The notes beneath the pieces are model-generated. The model saw only the letters and a list, made by a program, of their open reading frames with translations, ran no database searches and was not told where the DNA came from. Made by a program: the position numbers and the translations under genes. DNA of 64,000 nucleotides from Podospora comata (taxonomy: Eukaryota; Ascomycota; Sordariomycetes; Sordariales; Podosporaceae): assembly GCA_017354895.1 (NCBI GenBank), contig CP071497.1, positions 4,278,001 to 4,342,000 of the forward strand, given 5' to 3'. This document shows, piece after piece, positions 55,174 to 64,000 of the stretch (position 1 is its first letter; every line of letters begins with the position of its first letter).

Positions 55174-56764
55174 TTTGGTGTTAATGATGTTTGATGACTG
55201 GCTGTTGATGATGATTTAGAGATGACCCGGCTCCCTTTTTCGTCCCGAGAAGATGCGACCTTTTATACACCGACATGGTGCCCTCAAAAATGAGGCTGGC
55301 ACATGCCGTTCTCTAGTACCGACACCCCGGGCCGATGTTGTAACCGCTTGAATCGCATTGAACAAATCACGGACTAGACAAGCGATCAACAAGCCTTCCA
55401 ATCAGATCTTGCGGGGAAGCAGCTCGCTTGTTTCCATGCTGGTCTTGCTCTTTTCTTCCGGACTTCCTTTCTGGGCCGGCTGAATGCGACATCGTCGACG
55501 TCTGCAGACAATTGCCCGCCCATCAAGCGGCACGTCAGAACCCAAAACCCCCATCAGTGACGAGCAGGCCGCATTTCTCAATTCCATGTCAAAGATCACG
55601 GAGAGATTATGCATGGTCAGAACTCAAAAGCGGCCAACCTGACAAAGCAGCAGCGCACGACGTTACATTCCGAAGATCCTTGCATGAAGCCACGCCAAGT
55701 TCAATGACCAGTCTTTGGAGTGAGCTGGGATTTGAGGGATTGTGGCGTACGGGTATCATGGGGCACAGCAAGGTCGTTGGGCCTCGTATGCTGTTCCCTT
55801 GCAACGGGACCAGATTCGGGTGTATGTGATTATCAACTGTCAGAATATGGGAGGACCAGGACACCAAGAGCTCTCATCCAGGGTCCGAGCCATCTCGGCC
55901 CAAAGGGCATCACACAGTCGGCAAAGAGACGTGGATGTTGAGCTGGCTGAGGACAAGGACGTGAGGCTGTTGTAGCACTTGGGCCGCTTGACCTTGTCCC
56001 GCCATGTTGTTGCTGACAACAGTAAGATTGTAAGCCGGACGGATCCACGAGCTAGCACAACATCTCCACAGACCACAAACCTCCAGGATGACGGTCACAA
56101 CGATTCCATGTCATACGCAATCAGCACGGTCGGGAAGGAGTATGGCTTCGGCGATAACAACCAAATGCAGATTGGGCCACTGAGTGTAGCTGACGGTGCC
56201 TGTGCCAAAGTTCCCTACACTGTCCGCATTGGGCATCCAATCACTGTTTGCGCGGCCGTAAACACTTGGTGGTAGTCACTGCATGGCTCCCACATCTTTC
56301 CTGCCGCCGTCGGCCCTCCTTCATTACCGCGTTTGTTCAGGTTGCTCAGGATCGTTTGGGCATCCGAGGTTTCCAGTCCTACAAGGAATCGCGCGAGAGG
56401 ATCATTAGGCAAACAGGCCAGGGACATACCCTGCAGTTGTGATGGAGATGTGGACTATGCCAGATGCCAAGCTGTGTTGTTTGGATGGACTTTGAGGCAA
56501 CCGCTAGGCGCGATGGATTATGGAATGTATTACGGTAAGACAGGTTCGTGACAGAGTGGCCTGGGTTTGGGAACACCTGGGCGGGGCAGACAAGCAAGAG
56601 GCAGGAGGTTTCCATGCCGTGGGTTGCAAGTGAGGCAAGTCCTATAAAGGCGCAATCTGTTGCAGCTGCATCTTGAGCATGTTCCCGTTCGTCTCCCTCA
56701 TCCAAACAGTCTCCAAACATTATTGTTTCTCCTGACATTTGTGTGTTTTATTCTGCACAGCCTT
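55174..56764. other. intergenic region between divergent genes
   Basis: Apart from the promoter of the secreted protein at its left end and the leader of the Nudix gene at its right end, nothing coding is recognisable in 1.5 kb. Confidence 0.5.
55261..55267 (-). promoter_or_regulatory. TATA box of the DUF3237-like gene
   Basis: TATAAAA on the minus strand, about 90 bases upstream of the ATG at 55173. Confidence 0.55.
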
Positions 56765-58091
56765 ATGGCCATGGCCTTGCTTAAAACCCGCGCCAAGTTG
56801 GCAGAGAATGCCCCCTACACGAACCTAGACCTTATTAACATGGTTGATACGCAAGTTATCCCGCTGCAAATGAGTCGCTCAGCCGTTGGCTTTTCTGTTA
56901 GTGTTGGCTAACTCCTCCTTCTCTTGTACTAGTTGGCCATACCCTTCGTCACCCTTGTACAACACCCACCTCGCAAAATACTACACTTTCTTCGTCGACG
57001 CATACGCAGAGCCCTTCGGCTACATTCACGACAACTTTGTTTCTGACCTCCCTTGGCCGACCGAATACTGGCTCGTCGACCACGATGCCAAGACAATCAC
57101 TCTCAAGGTCGCACAAGGGTCCACTGATGGGTTCGGGGCCCGCACCAAAGCAATGAGAGAAACCCTCTGGCTTGGACACCTCCATGTTGCGGCCGAGAAC
57201 AGAAAGGCTGGAGTGATAGGCCGACGCTCCCTGTATCGGTGGTGCAACGAGTCGTTCCCACTGCTCTATCCACCAACCGGAGAGCCAGTCTTGGAACTTG
57301 ATGGGTGCGGGGTGGATATGCTAGGGATTATCAACGAGAGTGTTTTTCTTGTCGCCTACACTTACTGCTCCCCCACCACGCCGAAGATTCCTTCGTCGTC
57401 CACGACGTCATTGTCCACCCTTGAGAGAGCTACATCTTCGACCTCGATCGCGTCGCTGGCTAGCGGGGCGGGGACGTCTACCGCTACCACGCCCCTGTCG
57501 GAGGTTGACATTTCGAAGCTTGTCTTCAACAGCACTGTTTCCTTGACTCACACTGCTAACTGCGCCATCACCCGCCCTGATGATGAAGCCTCTGAGGAAA
57601 AAGAGCTCCGAGTGTACCTCTCCCGCCGCGCAAAGTGGAAATCGGCCTGGCCCTCGCTCTTGGACTGCACCGCCGCTGGTGGCCTCTCTTCTTCTGACCT
57701 CTCTCCCCTGGAGGGAATGATTAGAGAGGCCCACGAGGAGGTCCGGCTCCCGTCTCCGTTCCTTCGCTCCCATGCCAAACCCATTGGTGAGAACAGATTG
57801 ATGCTTACGGAGACAGAAATCGGAGAGGAGGGTTGCCAAATGCAGCTGCAGCATTGTTTCGAGGTTGAGCTGCCTGAGGGGGTTGTGCCAAGGCCAGGGG
57901 AGGGAGATGGGGAGGTGGCGGGCTGGGAGTTGGTTACTGTGCCGGAGATGAAGGAGAGGATGAGGATGGGGGAGGTGAAGCCGGCGAGTGGGTTGGTGTT
58001 GATGAGGTGGATGTTGGGACGGGGGTTGCTGACTGACGAGGAGGGAAAGGGTGTGGGGGAGAGGTTGGGGCGGGAGTGGGTAATTGAGTGA
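56765..58091 (+). CDS. DUF4743/Nudix hydrolase (fungal thiamine-pyrophosphokinase-related type)
   Basis: Exons 56765-56850 and 56933-58091 give 414 residues. The intron begins with GCAAGT, a GC-AG intron, with branch GCTAAC and TACTAG acceptor; it joins LDLINMVDT to WPYPSSPLYN, exactly as this family requires. The N-terminal DUF4743-like part includes KYYTFFVDAYAEPFGYIHDN and MRETLWLGHLHVAA. The Nudix part has LRVYLSRRAKWKSAWPSLLD and AAGGLSSSDLSPLEGMIREA-HEEV, the Nudix box with its REAHEEV metal ligands. A Ser/Thr-rich insert of about 60 residues interrupts the middle. Relatives are annotated as thiamine pyrophosphokinase-like or damaged-thiamine Nudix hydrolases; the substrate here is not proven. 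Two ATGs (56765 and 56771) are both possible. Confidence 0.85.
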
Positions 58092-58265
58092 GTTGAAGGG
58101 AAGTAGGTTTGGATATCACAGAATGAGTACACGAAATAATGACGTTGTTTATAACCATGTTCAAGAACTAGCGAATGTCCAGCGTCGTATGCACAAGTTC
58201 AGTCTGCCAGATAGATACACCGCCTGCATTTTGTCCATCACCCCTCTCTTGCGTGCCCTCACGGA

Positions 58266-59015
58266 CTAGCACCCCGAAGTCTTGATAGCAGCAGTAGCAC
58301 AGGCCGTACCGGAAGGACCACTCCCAATTTTGGTCGGCTCCTTGCCACTGTTATTCCCCTGATAAATCCAGCACGCAGCCCCCTTGAGCAAACAGCTATT
58401 CCTCACACTGGTGGTATCCCCAAAATTAGCATTCACCCCCGCCACCACCTGCGACGACCCCTCGACCTTGATATTGTCAAACGTCGAATGCCTCGCGTAC
58501 TGCGTCCCGCAATTCCCGCAAGAGCGATACAACTTGCCGATGTTGGCGGCATAGAAGTTCTTGACGGCGACCAAACCCCCGCCGTTGTGCTGGAAGACTT
58601 TGTCGCTGGCACCGCGGGCACCGCCGCCGTTGACGTAGGAGGTTCCGGAGGTTTGGCGGAAGGTGGCGGCGTCCTCGCAGACGTCGGTCCACCAGACGTT
58701 GTTGAGGGTGCAGGTTCCTTTGCAGTGTACGCCCTCGCCGTTGTTGGGACCGATGATGACGTTGGAGAGGGTTGCGCCGTCTTGGAGGATGAAGACGGCG
58801 TCTTTTTCGCCGCCTTCGGATTGGTCGGAGCAGGTCGAGGGGGAGCGGTCCCATTGTTTCATGCCGCCGTCGAGGGTTTGGCCGGCGGGGATGGTGCGGA
58901 CTGCGGAGAGGTGGGTTGTTGCTGAGGGGATGGGGAAGGTGCTGCGGAGGGCGGTGTTGGTTTGGGCGGTGGCTAGGCCGGCCATGGAGGCGAGGAGGAG
59001 GGTGAGGGGGTGCAT
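58266..59015 (-). CDS. pectate lyase, family PL3
   Basis: Intronless, 249 residues with signal peptide MHPLTLLLASMAGLATAQT. Family PL3 landmarks: DGGMKQWDRSPSTCSDQSEG, VFILQDGATLSNVIIGPNNG, GVHCKGTCTLNNVWWTDVCE-DAATF, KVFQHNGGGLVAVKNFYA and YRSCGNCGTQYARH. The Asp/Lys/Arg residues of the calcium and catalytic sites lie in these blocks. It cleaves polygalacturonate by beta-elimination outside the cell, with calcium. The length of 240-250 residues is normal. A TATA box is about 110 bases upstream and a CCA/TGG run lies in the leader. Clear enzyme of plant-wall breakdown. Confidence 0.93.
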   Translation of the reverse strand: MHPLTLLLASMAGLATAQTNTALRSTFPIPSATTHLSAVRTIPAGQTLDGGMKQWDRSPSTCSDQSEGGEKDAVFILQDGATLSNVIIGPNNGEGVHCKGTCTLNNVWWTDVCEDAATFRQTSGTSYVNGGGARGASDKVFQHNGGGLVAVKNFYAANIGKLYRSCGNCGTQYARHSTFDNIKVEGSSQVVAGVNANFGDTTSVRNSCLLKGAACWIYQGNNSGKEPTKIGSGPSGTACATAAIKTSGC

Positions 59016-59062
59016 TTTGTTGGTTTTGGGGGGAGGGTTGAAAGTGGAGAGATGGATGGCTT

Positions 59063-59098
59063 GGTGGTGGTGGTGGTGGTGGTGGTGATGGTGATGGT
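59063..59098. repeat. (TGG)n simple repeat
   Basis: About nine TGG units followed by TGA-TGG-TGA variants, in the leader of the pectate lyase (CCA on the transcribed sense). Confidence 0.8.
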
Positions 59099-59124
59099 CT
59101 GGACTCCTGGACAGGAAGAGATGT

Positions 59125-59131
59125 CTTTATA
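59125..59131 (-). promoter_or_regulatory. TATA box of the pectate lyase gene
   Basis: TATAAAG on the minus strand, some 110 bases upstream of the ATG at 59015. Confidence 0.5.
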
Positions 59132-60119
59132 CTTCTCCCCTGATGATATCAACATGTCATCCGATCCACCTTGCCTTGTAAACTGGACGGACTACTGCTA
59201 CCAAACCAGGGAATGGCTGCCGGTTTCATGACTGACAGACCCACCTGTCTTCTGGGATGGCCTGGCCGGGATTTTGTTTCGACTGCGGAAAGATTCTCCA
59301 TCGTGTCTTCGTACAGGTGTATCTTCAGACAAGATGTGGCGTCGGGTAGCTGCACCCCAGACAGTCCTGAGCAATATTTCTTCATCTTCCGGTGTGTTTC
59401 GAGGCTGAGAGACATTCAACTGACTTTCACTGCGGCCCTGCCAGCGGGATGGAGGCTGTCTGCCCAGCTCTGTGAAGTGAAATTCGCACGAATCATCCCT
59501 GGCTTCAACCCCAGCATGTGTACAATGTCATGGCACTAACGCTAATCATTGTAACACAGCACTAACTCTCCTACACAACACCCGATGCAAGGTATCGATG
59601 TCTGCTACCATCATCTACCTGTCAGTGGAGTTGAACCACAACGTAGCACTCCCTTCACCGAAACCACGGAAATTGCCTTCTTGATCCCTGCCGCCCATCC
59701 GCATCATCGTGTCCGGAGCTGGCTAACCTGTTTCAACAGCGGAAGATGTCTTGGCGATCAATAACAGTCCAGTTGCGCCGAGATCTGGGAATAGGGGGCT
59801 CAAAAACGTTTATGCGACGTCTTGGCGCCGGGACGGGAGGTGGTTGGTGGGAATATCTTTCTGGGGGTGATCCACACGTGAACGAGATGATCATGGGATT
59901 TCCTACAGGATGGAAGGGAGAACGTGTAAGTTGGAAGGATGCAGGAAAAAGATTCTGTTGGGTTGTTAGAGTGGGCTTGGCGGATATGGTGATGGAACAA
60001 AGGCGATTGGTGGATTTTAGGTAGGATCATGGCGTTGGCTGGCTGCTGTTCACCAACCACTTGCTCAAGACAAGGAATTTCAATCGCCAGAGAGTAATGT
60101 TATGACTTTTGTTTGCTGT
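59132..60119. other. intergenic region
   Basis: Promoter of the pectate lyase at the left; otherwise nothing coding is recognisable. Confidence 0.5.
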
Positions 60120-60549
60120 TTAAGCATTCCCGTCTTCACCCCGGGCGATGTAGTTGACAAGGTCCTTGTGCTGCTTCTCATACTCCTGGTCCTGCCAAAA
60201 AGCTGCTACCGACAGCAGCTTCCGTCCCACCTCCACCAACCGTGTGGCAAAAGCCCCAATCATCTCTAACTCTCCTCGAACCTTGTCCCTTATCTCGCGG
60301 TAGCTCCTCAGAGAGCGAATTGTTATTTTGGCGTAAATCTTCGTCGAGGTACTTCGCAATGCAGCTGTGTGGAGGGTCGGCCTTTTCGAGACCGATGACC
60401 ACTCCCTGAACTGGCTCCAAAGCCTTACCCCGTTGAGACTCCAACTGACCGAGCAGCTGAGAAAGCTGGTCAAGCAGACGGTGTGCCATAGTAGCACGCT
60501 GCAGCTTCACCTTGCTGTTGGTCATCTCCTCAAGACAAGTGGCTCTCAT
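60120..60549 (-). pseudogene. small helical protein, frame broken once
   Basis: The first frame runs from MRATCLEEMTNSKVKLQRAT through AKYLDEDLRQNNNSLSEE, and a second frame, one base over, continues YREIRDKVRGELEMIGAFAT, LVEVGRKLLSVAAFWQDQEY and a stop at 60120. The two halves fit as one helical protein of about 140 residues, rich in Leu, Gln and Glu, with the shift near 60300. No intron signals explain it, so it is a one-base change (pseudogene or sequence error). No family recognised. A short helper or NLR-partner-like helical bundle is imaginable but not supported. Confidence 0.4.
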
Positions 60550-61333
60550 GCCACTGGTTCAACCAGACTGGTGGAACCCTAACCCTGGGCATGGGAAACC
60601 ATCACCTGAGTTGACTTACGGCGCAGTCACTCTTTTAAGTGGGCAATGCAGGACCCCTCCCACACCCCAATGCTACGGAGCATTTCGTCAGTTGAGCCGC
60701 ATCCCCACCTCAACGGCCCCGTCTGGCGGCCCGCCAATCAAACACGCATATCTTTTTCCTGTTGGGCTGTTGGGGGTGAACTGATGGACCACGTCGACTT
60801 TTCTCCAGTACTTACAGTCAATTGGTGATACCTCTGGAATACCACCGATTTAGCACCAGGGTCGGTACTTCGACGTGATCAGAGTCCACGAGCTGTTTGC
60901 TTGACACGGAGAGTCGGTACAGAAACCCTGGTAGAGAACGGCCACGAAGCTCGATTGTTTGTCTGACAGAGAATGGCCACGAAGCTCGATTGTTTGCAGC
61001 TTTGTCGTGGTTTCAGATGGCCCTCTATGGGCATAGTGACATATTTGGCGCAAGCAAGGCAGATCCCGCGGCGTCCCGGTTGATCAACAGCACGGCTGAG
61101 AGGGGGCCAGCCCATCACCACAACCGCCAATGAGATTGACGCAAACATGAGCCAACACTCTCCCAAGACGTCTCTATACTTATGGCTCATGCCCTGGAAA
61201 TACCTCCTGTGCGTTTCAGTTTTCCTTCAGTTCCTCAGTCACGTCAACTGACAACTACCCCCAGTTCTAATGCTACAAATCAATCTTTCCGTGCCAAGGT
61301 TGCCCGATTATCTCGATTGAATGCGAACACGAA
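60550..61333. other. intergenic region
   Basis: No complete gene. A 27-base segment (GAGAACGGCCACGAAGCTCGATTGTTT type) occurs twice at about 60936 and 60970. A short frame at 61147-61251 encodes a hydrophobic helix (LWLMPWKYLLCVSVFLQFLS) that could be a signal exon of the next gene, but no splice joins it in frame. Confidence 0.35.
60930..60993 (+). repeat. direct repeat of about 30 bp
   Basis: GAGAACGGCCACGAAGCTCG-ATTGTTTG and GAGAATGGCCACGAAGCTCG-ATTGTTTG follow each other with a few bases between; they differ by one C/T. Confidence 0.75.
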
Positions 61334-62923
61334 ATGTCCACTGTCACTCGGTCATGGCAGGAGCAAGAACGACTACGTCTCGAGAAGGAGAAGGAGAATG
61401 AACGAAAACGGCTCGAGCAAGAACGAGAAAGATTGAGAATAGAGCAGGAGAAAGAGGCTGAAAGAAAGCTGGTCGAAAGCGAACGGGCACTAAAGGAGAG
61501 TATCAGCTTGGCGTCAGTGCGAGCAGCCGCATCAAGAACAAGGACGATACCTACTTCAGCGAGGACCACCCAGACCACATCATCAACATCTTTGCAACAG
61601 CCACCTTCGAGCACTACATACTCACTCACTCCACGGCCGACTGTTCATGCGCCGCAAGTCGCCACCAGCATACGCCTGTCGGTAATACCTATCGATTCGA
61701 ATGGCCCCGCCTCATCTACACCAGGCAGTATAGCCTGTGGGCAGACTGGCTACTTTGACTGCGCATCTGAATATGGTGGCGGTTGCTGCCCGGTAGGCTT
61801 CGCCTGCAGCAAGGGTGATCTTTGCGTGTCGCCCCAGTTGGAAAAGGAAAAGCCCATGGCACGTTTGCCATGCCCGGGGCACAATGGATATTTTGCTTGC
61901 GAAGAGAAGATTGGCGGTAGGTGGACCTCAGTTTAATAGCGAAATTCGAGATGAACTTGCAACTGAGATTCAACAGGGGGATGTTGCCCAGCAAACTACG
62001 CCTGCATCAAGGATAGTCGAGCCCAGTGTCGCCTATCGCAGTCGAATCTGATACTTACCAACGTCGACCGCCTTGCAACACGAATTCCGATACCAACGTC
62101 GTCTCCGAGAAGCGAAGGCACGAGCATTACTGGTACTCTAGCACCAGCACCTCACTCAGAGCAACAATCCCGCGTTGGAACTCCCGGGGACGCGGCCGGC
62201 ATTATCGTAGGGGGTATCATGGCTATAGTTGCCTACTTCCTCGGTAGCTATCTTTTATTCATCTACAGACAGCGTCTTCACGGTTCGCCTCTCAACAAAA
62301 GCTTTCGCGTCTTGGAGGTTCGATCTCAATGGAGAGATGCAAGAGCAAAGGCCAGAAGCGAGCTCCCTTCCCATCATGGAATGTCCGAGTTGGCCGCTTC
62401 CACACCAACATCTTCTTTGCCGCTTCTTCCTTCGCTGCCAGCGGCGGAACCACCTCTATCTGTTGCGGTGGGGGTGACGAGGGAAAGGCAGGTGGATATC
62501 ACACATCCCCTCCCACCACCACCACCCCTGAAACTGAGGCCACCACTCTCGACGTCGCCGGACACTCCGATGGTCACACTGCCGGTGTCCCCTCCATCGG
62601 CCACTGTCCCAACCCTGACGCCGACCGGCATCTCTCCTGTGTCAACAAAGACGACGAACATTGTGACGCAGCACGCTCCACTCTCACCGCCGCCGAGGAT
62701 CCCACTTCCACCTACACCCATGCAGGGAAATATGCATAGGTTGAACGTGCTGGAATACACCAAGATGCCAGGAACCCTTGGGACAGCGGAGGATGGCAAG
62801 AAACAAGGGATGGAAGGCATTGATACCGGAGGAGTGGTGTTGGAGGTATGTGCAAACGAACAAGAAAAGCAAGAGGATAGCAGCTCCGCAAGGGCAGACA
62901 GCAGCACAATTGTCTGGATGTAG
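61334..62923 (+). CDS. single-pass membrane protein with coiled coil and two Cys-rich GGGCCP modules
   Basis: Exons 61334-61916 and 61977-62923 give 509 residues from the Met at 61334; the true N-terminus may lie upstream. Residues 1-60 form a strongly charged coiled coil (ERLRLEKEKENERKRLEQER). A Ser/Thr-rich stalk follows, then CGQTGYFDCASEYGGGCCPV and, across the intron, CPGHNGYFACEEKIGG|GCCPANYAC, two copies of a Cys-rich module common in fungal surface proteins. A second Ser/Thr stalk leads to a transmembrane helix (GIIVGGIMAIVAYFLGSYLL) and a long Pro/Ser-rich cytosolic tail. The coiled coil before an extracellular module is odd and hints that a signal peptide exon is missed. Surface or wall sensing is a guess. 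Confidence 0.7.
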
Positions 62924-63227
62924 CTCGATTGGCCAAATTTGAACATGGCCATGACTGAATGTGGCGGCAAAATGGGGGATCCTCTTGAGGTATTGGAGAA
63001 GTGAGGTTATGCAGGTTATGCAGGTTATGCATTGGGTTATGCACTCCTTTCAACTCCCCCTTAAAGACGTGATTATGCATGCACAACATGATGACATTAG
63101 GGTGTGGGCTTCCTATCGGCAGGACAAGGCTCAAGGTTTAGCCGCAGGGAAACAACATGCTTTCAACATGACTCCGATACAGAACCCAAAATACACACTG
63201 CGGAAGAAACTGATCGACTGCGGGATT
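62924..63227. other. intergenic region with a short tandem repeat
   Basis: Contains GGTTATGCA repeats at 63005-63046; otherwise nothing recognised. Confidence 0.5.
63005..63046. repeat. GGTTATGCA tandem repeat
   Basis: Four copies of AGGTTATGC or a close variant, the first three in tandem at a 10-base period and the last after a short spacer. Confidence 0.8.
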
Positions 63228-64000
63228 TCAACGTCTACCAACACCGACCGACGACCGTGCAGCCATCACCGGAATGTTGGAAGCCTCGGTGCCACGGATG
63301 CAGTCTCGTACCGTTGATGCCTCTGGCTGGCCTTTTTCCAGATAATATCCCTGGCGCGGTCCAGATTCCAAAAAGTTACCATGGTGCACACCCTGAGCCA
63401 GAGGCGCTCCATGACGTTGGAAACCCCCGGAAGGCTGTTCTGAGTGACCCTCCGCCAAATACGAGACGCTCGTAACTGTCCCATTAATTTGCAGAGTTCC
63501 CCTGTCCCCGACGGTCGCGTTGAACTGAACATTGACTCGTGGGTTCTCTTCTCCAATTCTCGTTGTCGAAGACTGTTCCTGGGGGACCATCTCCCCGATG
63601 AAAGAACACAGCTGCTTGAACCCAGGTTCGTTATCCGAGGCAAACTGGCACATGTTGACATGATCACGGTGGACCGGCTTGGGCTCCGCGCCAGGTATCG
63701 CCATGTCGGCCACCGTCTGGTCGACGATCAAATCCTTGGCGCCCGGTAGCGGGAGCTGTTCGCAGAAGTTGACGATTTTCCATCTCAGGGAGGTGCGGCC
63801 TTTTGCGTCGATTCCTCTGGTCCCGTCGGCGAGAACGTGGCGGAAGTCGTCCATTAGGTTGACGAGCTGCTCGGAATCCTTTTGTAGGGCCTTGACGAGC
63901 TTCGAGTGGGAAAGCCCGATTCTCCGGAAGAAGCCTCCGCTGCGGGGTGAATCGAGAGCTGAGTATGCTTTGGCGAGGTGAGACCAGTTGTCTTTGGAGT
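63228..64000 (-). CDS. NLR-like protein end: helical part plus alpha/beta-hydrolase (SesB-type) tail, 5' partial
   Basis: The minus-strand frame is open from the window edge to the stop at 63228, at least 257 residues, so the start lies to the right. SKDNWSHLAKAYSALDSPRS, LVKALQKDSEQLVNLMDDFR and GRTSLRWKIVNFCEQLPLPG, then DLIVDQTVADMAIPG and HRDHVNMCQFASDNEPGF, match the end of the SesB-type alpha/beta-hydrolase domain (catalytic His in HRDH) found at the N-terminus of fungal NLR proteins. After this, VNVQFNATVGDRGTLQINGT is a Gly/Asn/Val stretch of the type seen in prion-like signalling motifs. The last 80 residues are low in structure and may include an unrecognised intron. A NACHT domain is not seen. 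Confidence 0.55.
   Translation of the reverse strand, partial: SKDNWSHLAKAYSALDSPRSGGFFRRIGLSHSKLVKALQKDSEQLVNLMDDFRHVLADGTRGIDAKGRTSLRWKIVNFCEQLPLPGAKDLIVDQTVADMAIPGAEPKPVHRDHVNMCQFASDNEPGFKQLCSFIGEMVPQEQSSTTRIGEENPRVNVQFNATVGDRGTLQINGTVTSVSYLAEGHSEQPSGGFQRHGAPLAQGVHHGNFLESGPRQGYYLEKGQPEASTVRDCIRGTEASNIPVMAARSSVGVGRR

Overview
The window looks like a chromosome arm of a filamentous ascomycete, most likely a sordariomycete close to the Sordariales. Introns are short (about 47-120 nt) with GTRNGY donors, CTRAC-like branch sites and YAG acceptors. The gene families are fungal: a CAP10/GT90 transferase, a GH55-like cell-wall enzyme, a PL3 pectate lyase, a Zn2Cys6 regulator, F-box and STAND/NLR-like proteins. 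Transposon copies and several dead genes carry C-to-T / G-to-A type changes and AT-rich stretches, as expected of repeat-induced point mutation (RIP). The placement is inferred from style, not from a database match. No tRNA, rRNA or CRISPR array was seen.

Layout. 1-10.5 kb is a core-like block: an Mtf1-like mitochondrial methyltransferase (cut by the left edge), a GT90 glycosyltransferase, arginase, a small four-helix membrane protein and a glutamine-rich basic protein (minus strand). 11-24 kb is more accessory: a tandem-repeat Cys-tailed protein, a two-exon protein of unknown family, a secreted HExxH metallopeptidase, a possible small membrane protein and a 1585-residue secreted GH55-like protein. 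24-39 kb is a gene-poor, decayed stretch: a Fot1/Pogo DNA transposon, a hAT tail and a LINE tail lie among broken or orphan genes, including a dead STAND-type gene with a ubiquitin-like domain, and charged, coiled or Gln/Pro-rich orphans.

39.5-41.8 kb holds an intact F-box gene. 41.9-50.9 kb is the most notable part: the remains of a polyketide gene cluster (FAD monooxygenase, O-methyltransferase, aldo-keto reductase, SDR tail, a second O-methyltransferase piece, and the ACP-ACP-methyltransferase-esterase end of a non-reducing PKS whose SAT, KS, AT and PT domains are absent). Every cluster member appears broken, while the Zn2Cys6 regulator ending 24 bp from the PKS remnant is whole. 54-64 kb returns to ordinary genes: a small secreted DUF3237-like protein, a DUF4743/Nudix hydrolase with a GC-AG intron, a PL3 pectate lyase, a membrane protein with two Cys-rich modules, and at the right edge the end of an NLR-like alpha/beta-hydrolase (SesB-type) gene.

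How the parts fit. Secreted or wall-acting enzymes (GH55, PL3, metallopeptidase) suit a saprotroph or plant-associated fungus. The cluster would have made and tailored a C-methylated aromatic polyketide, but as read here it cannot.
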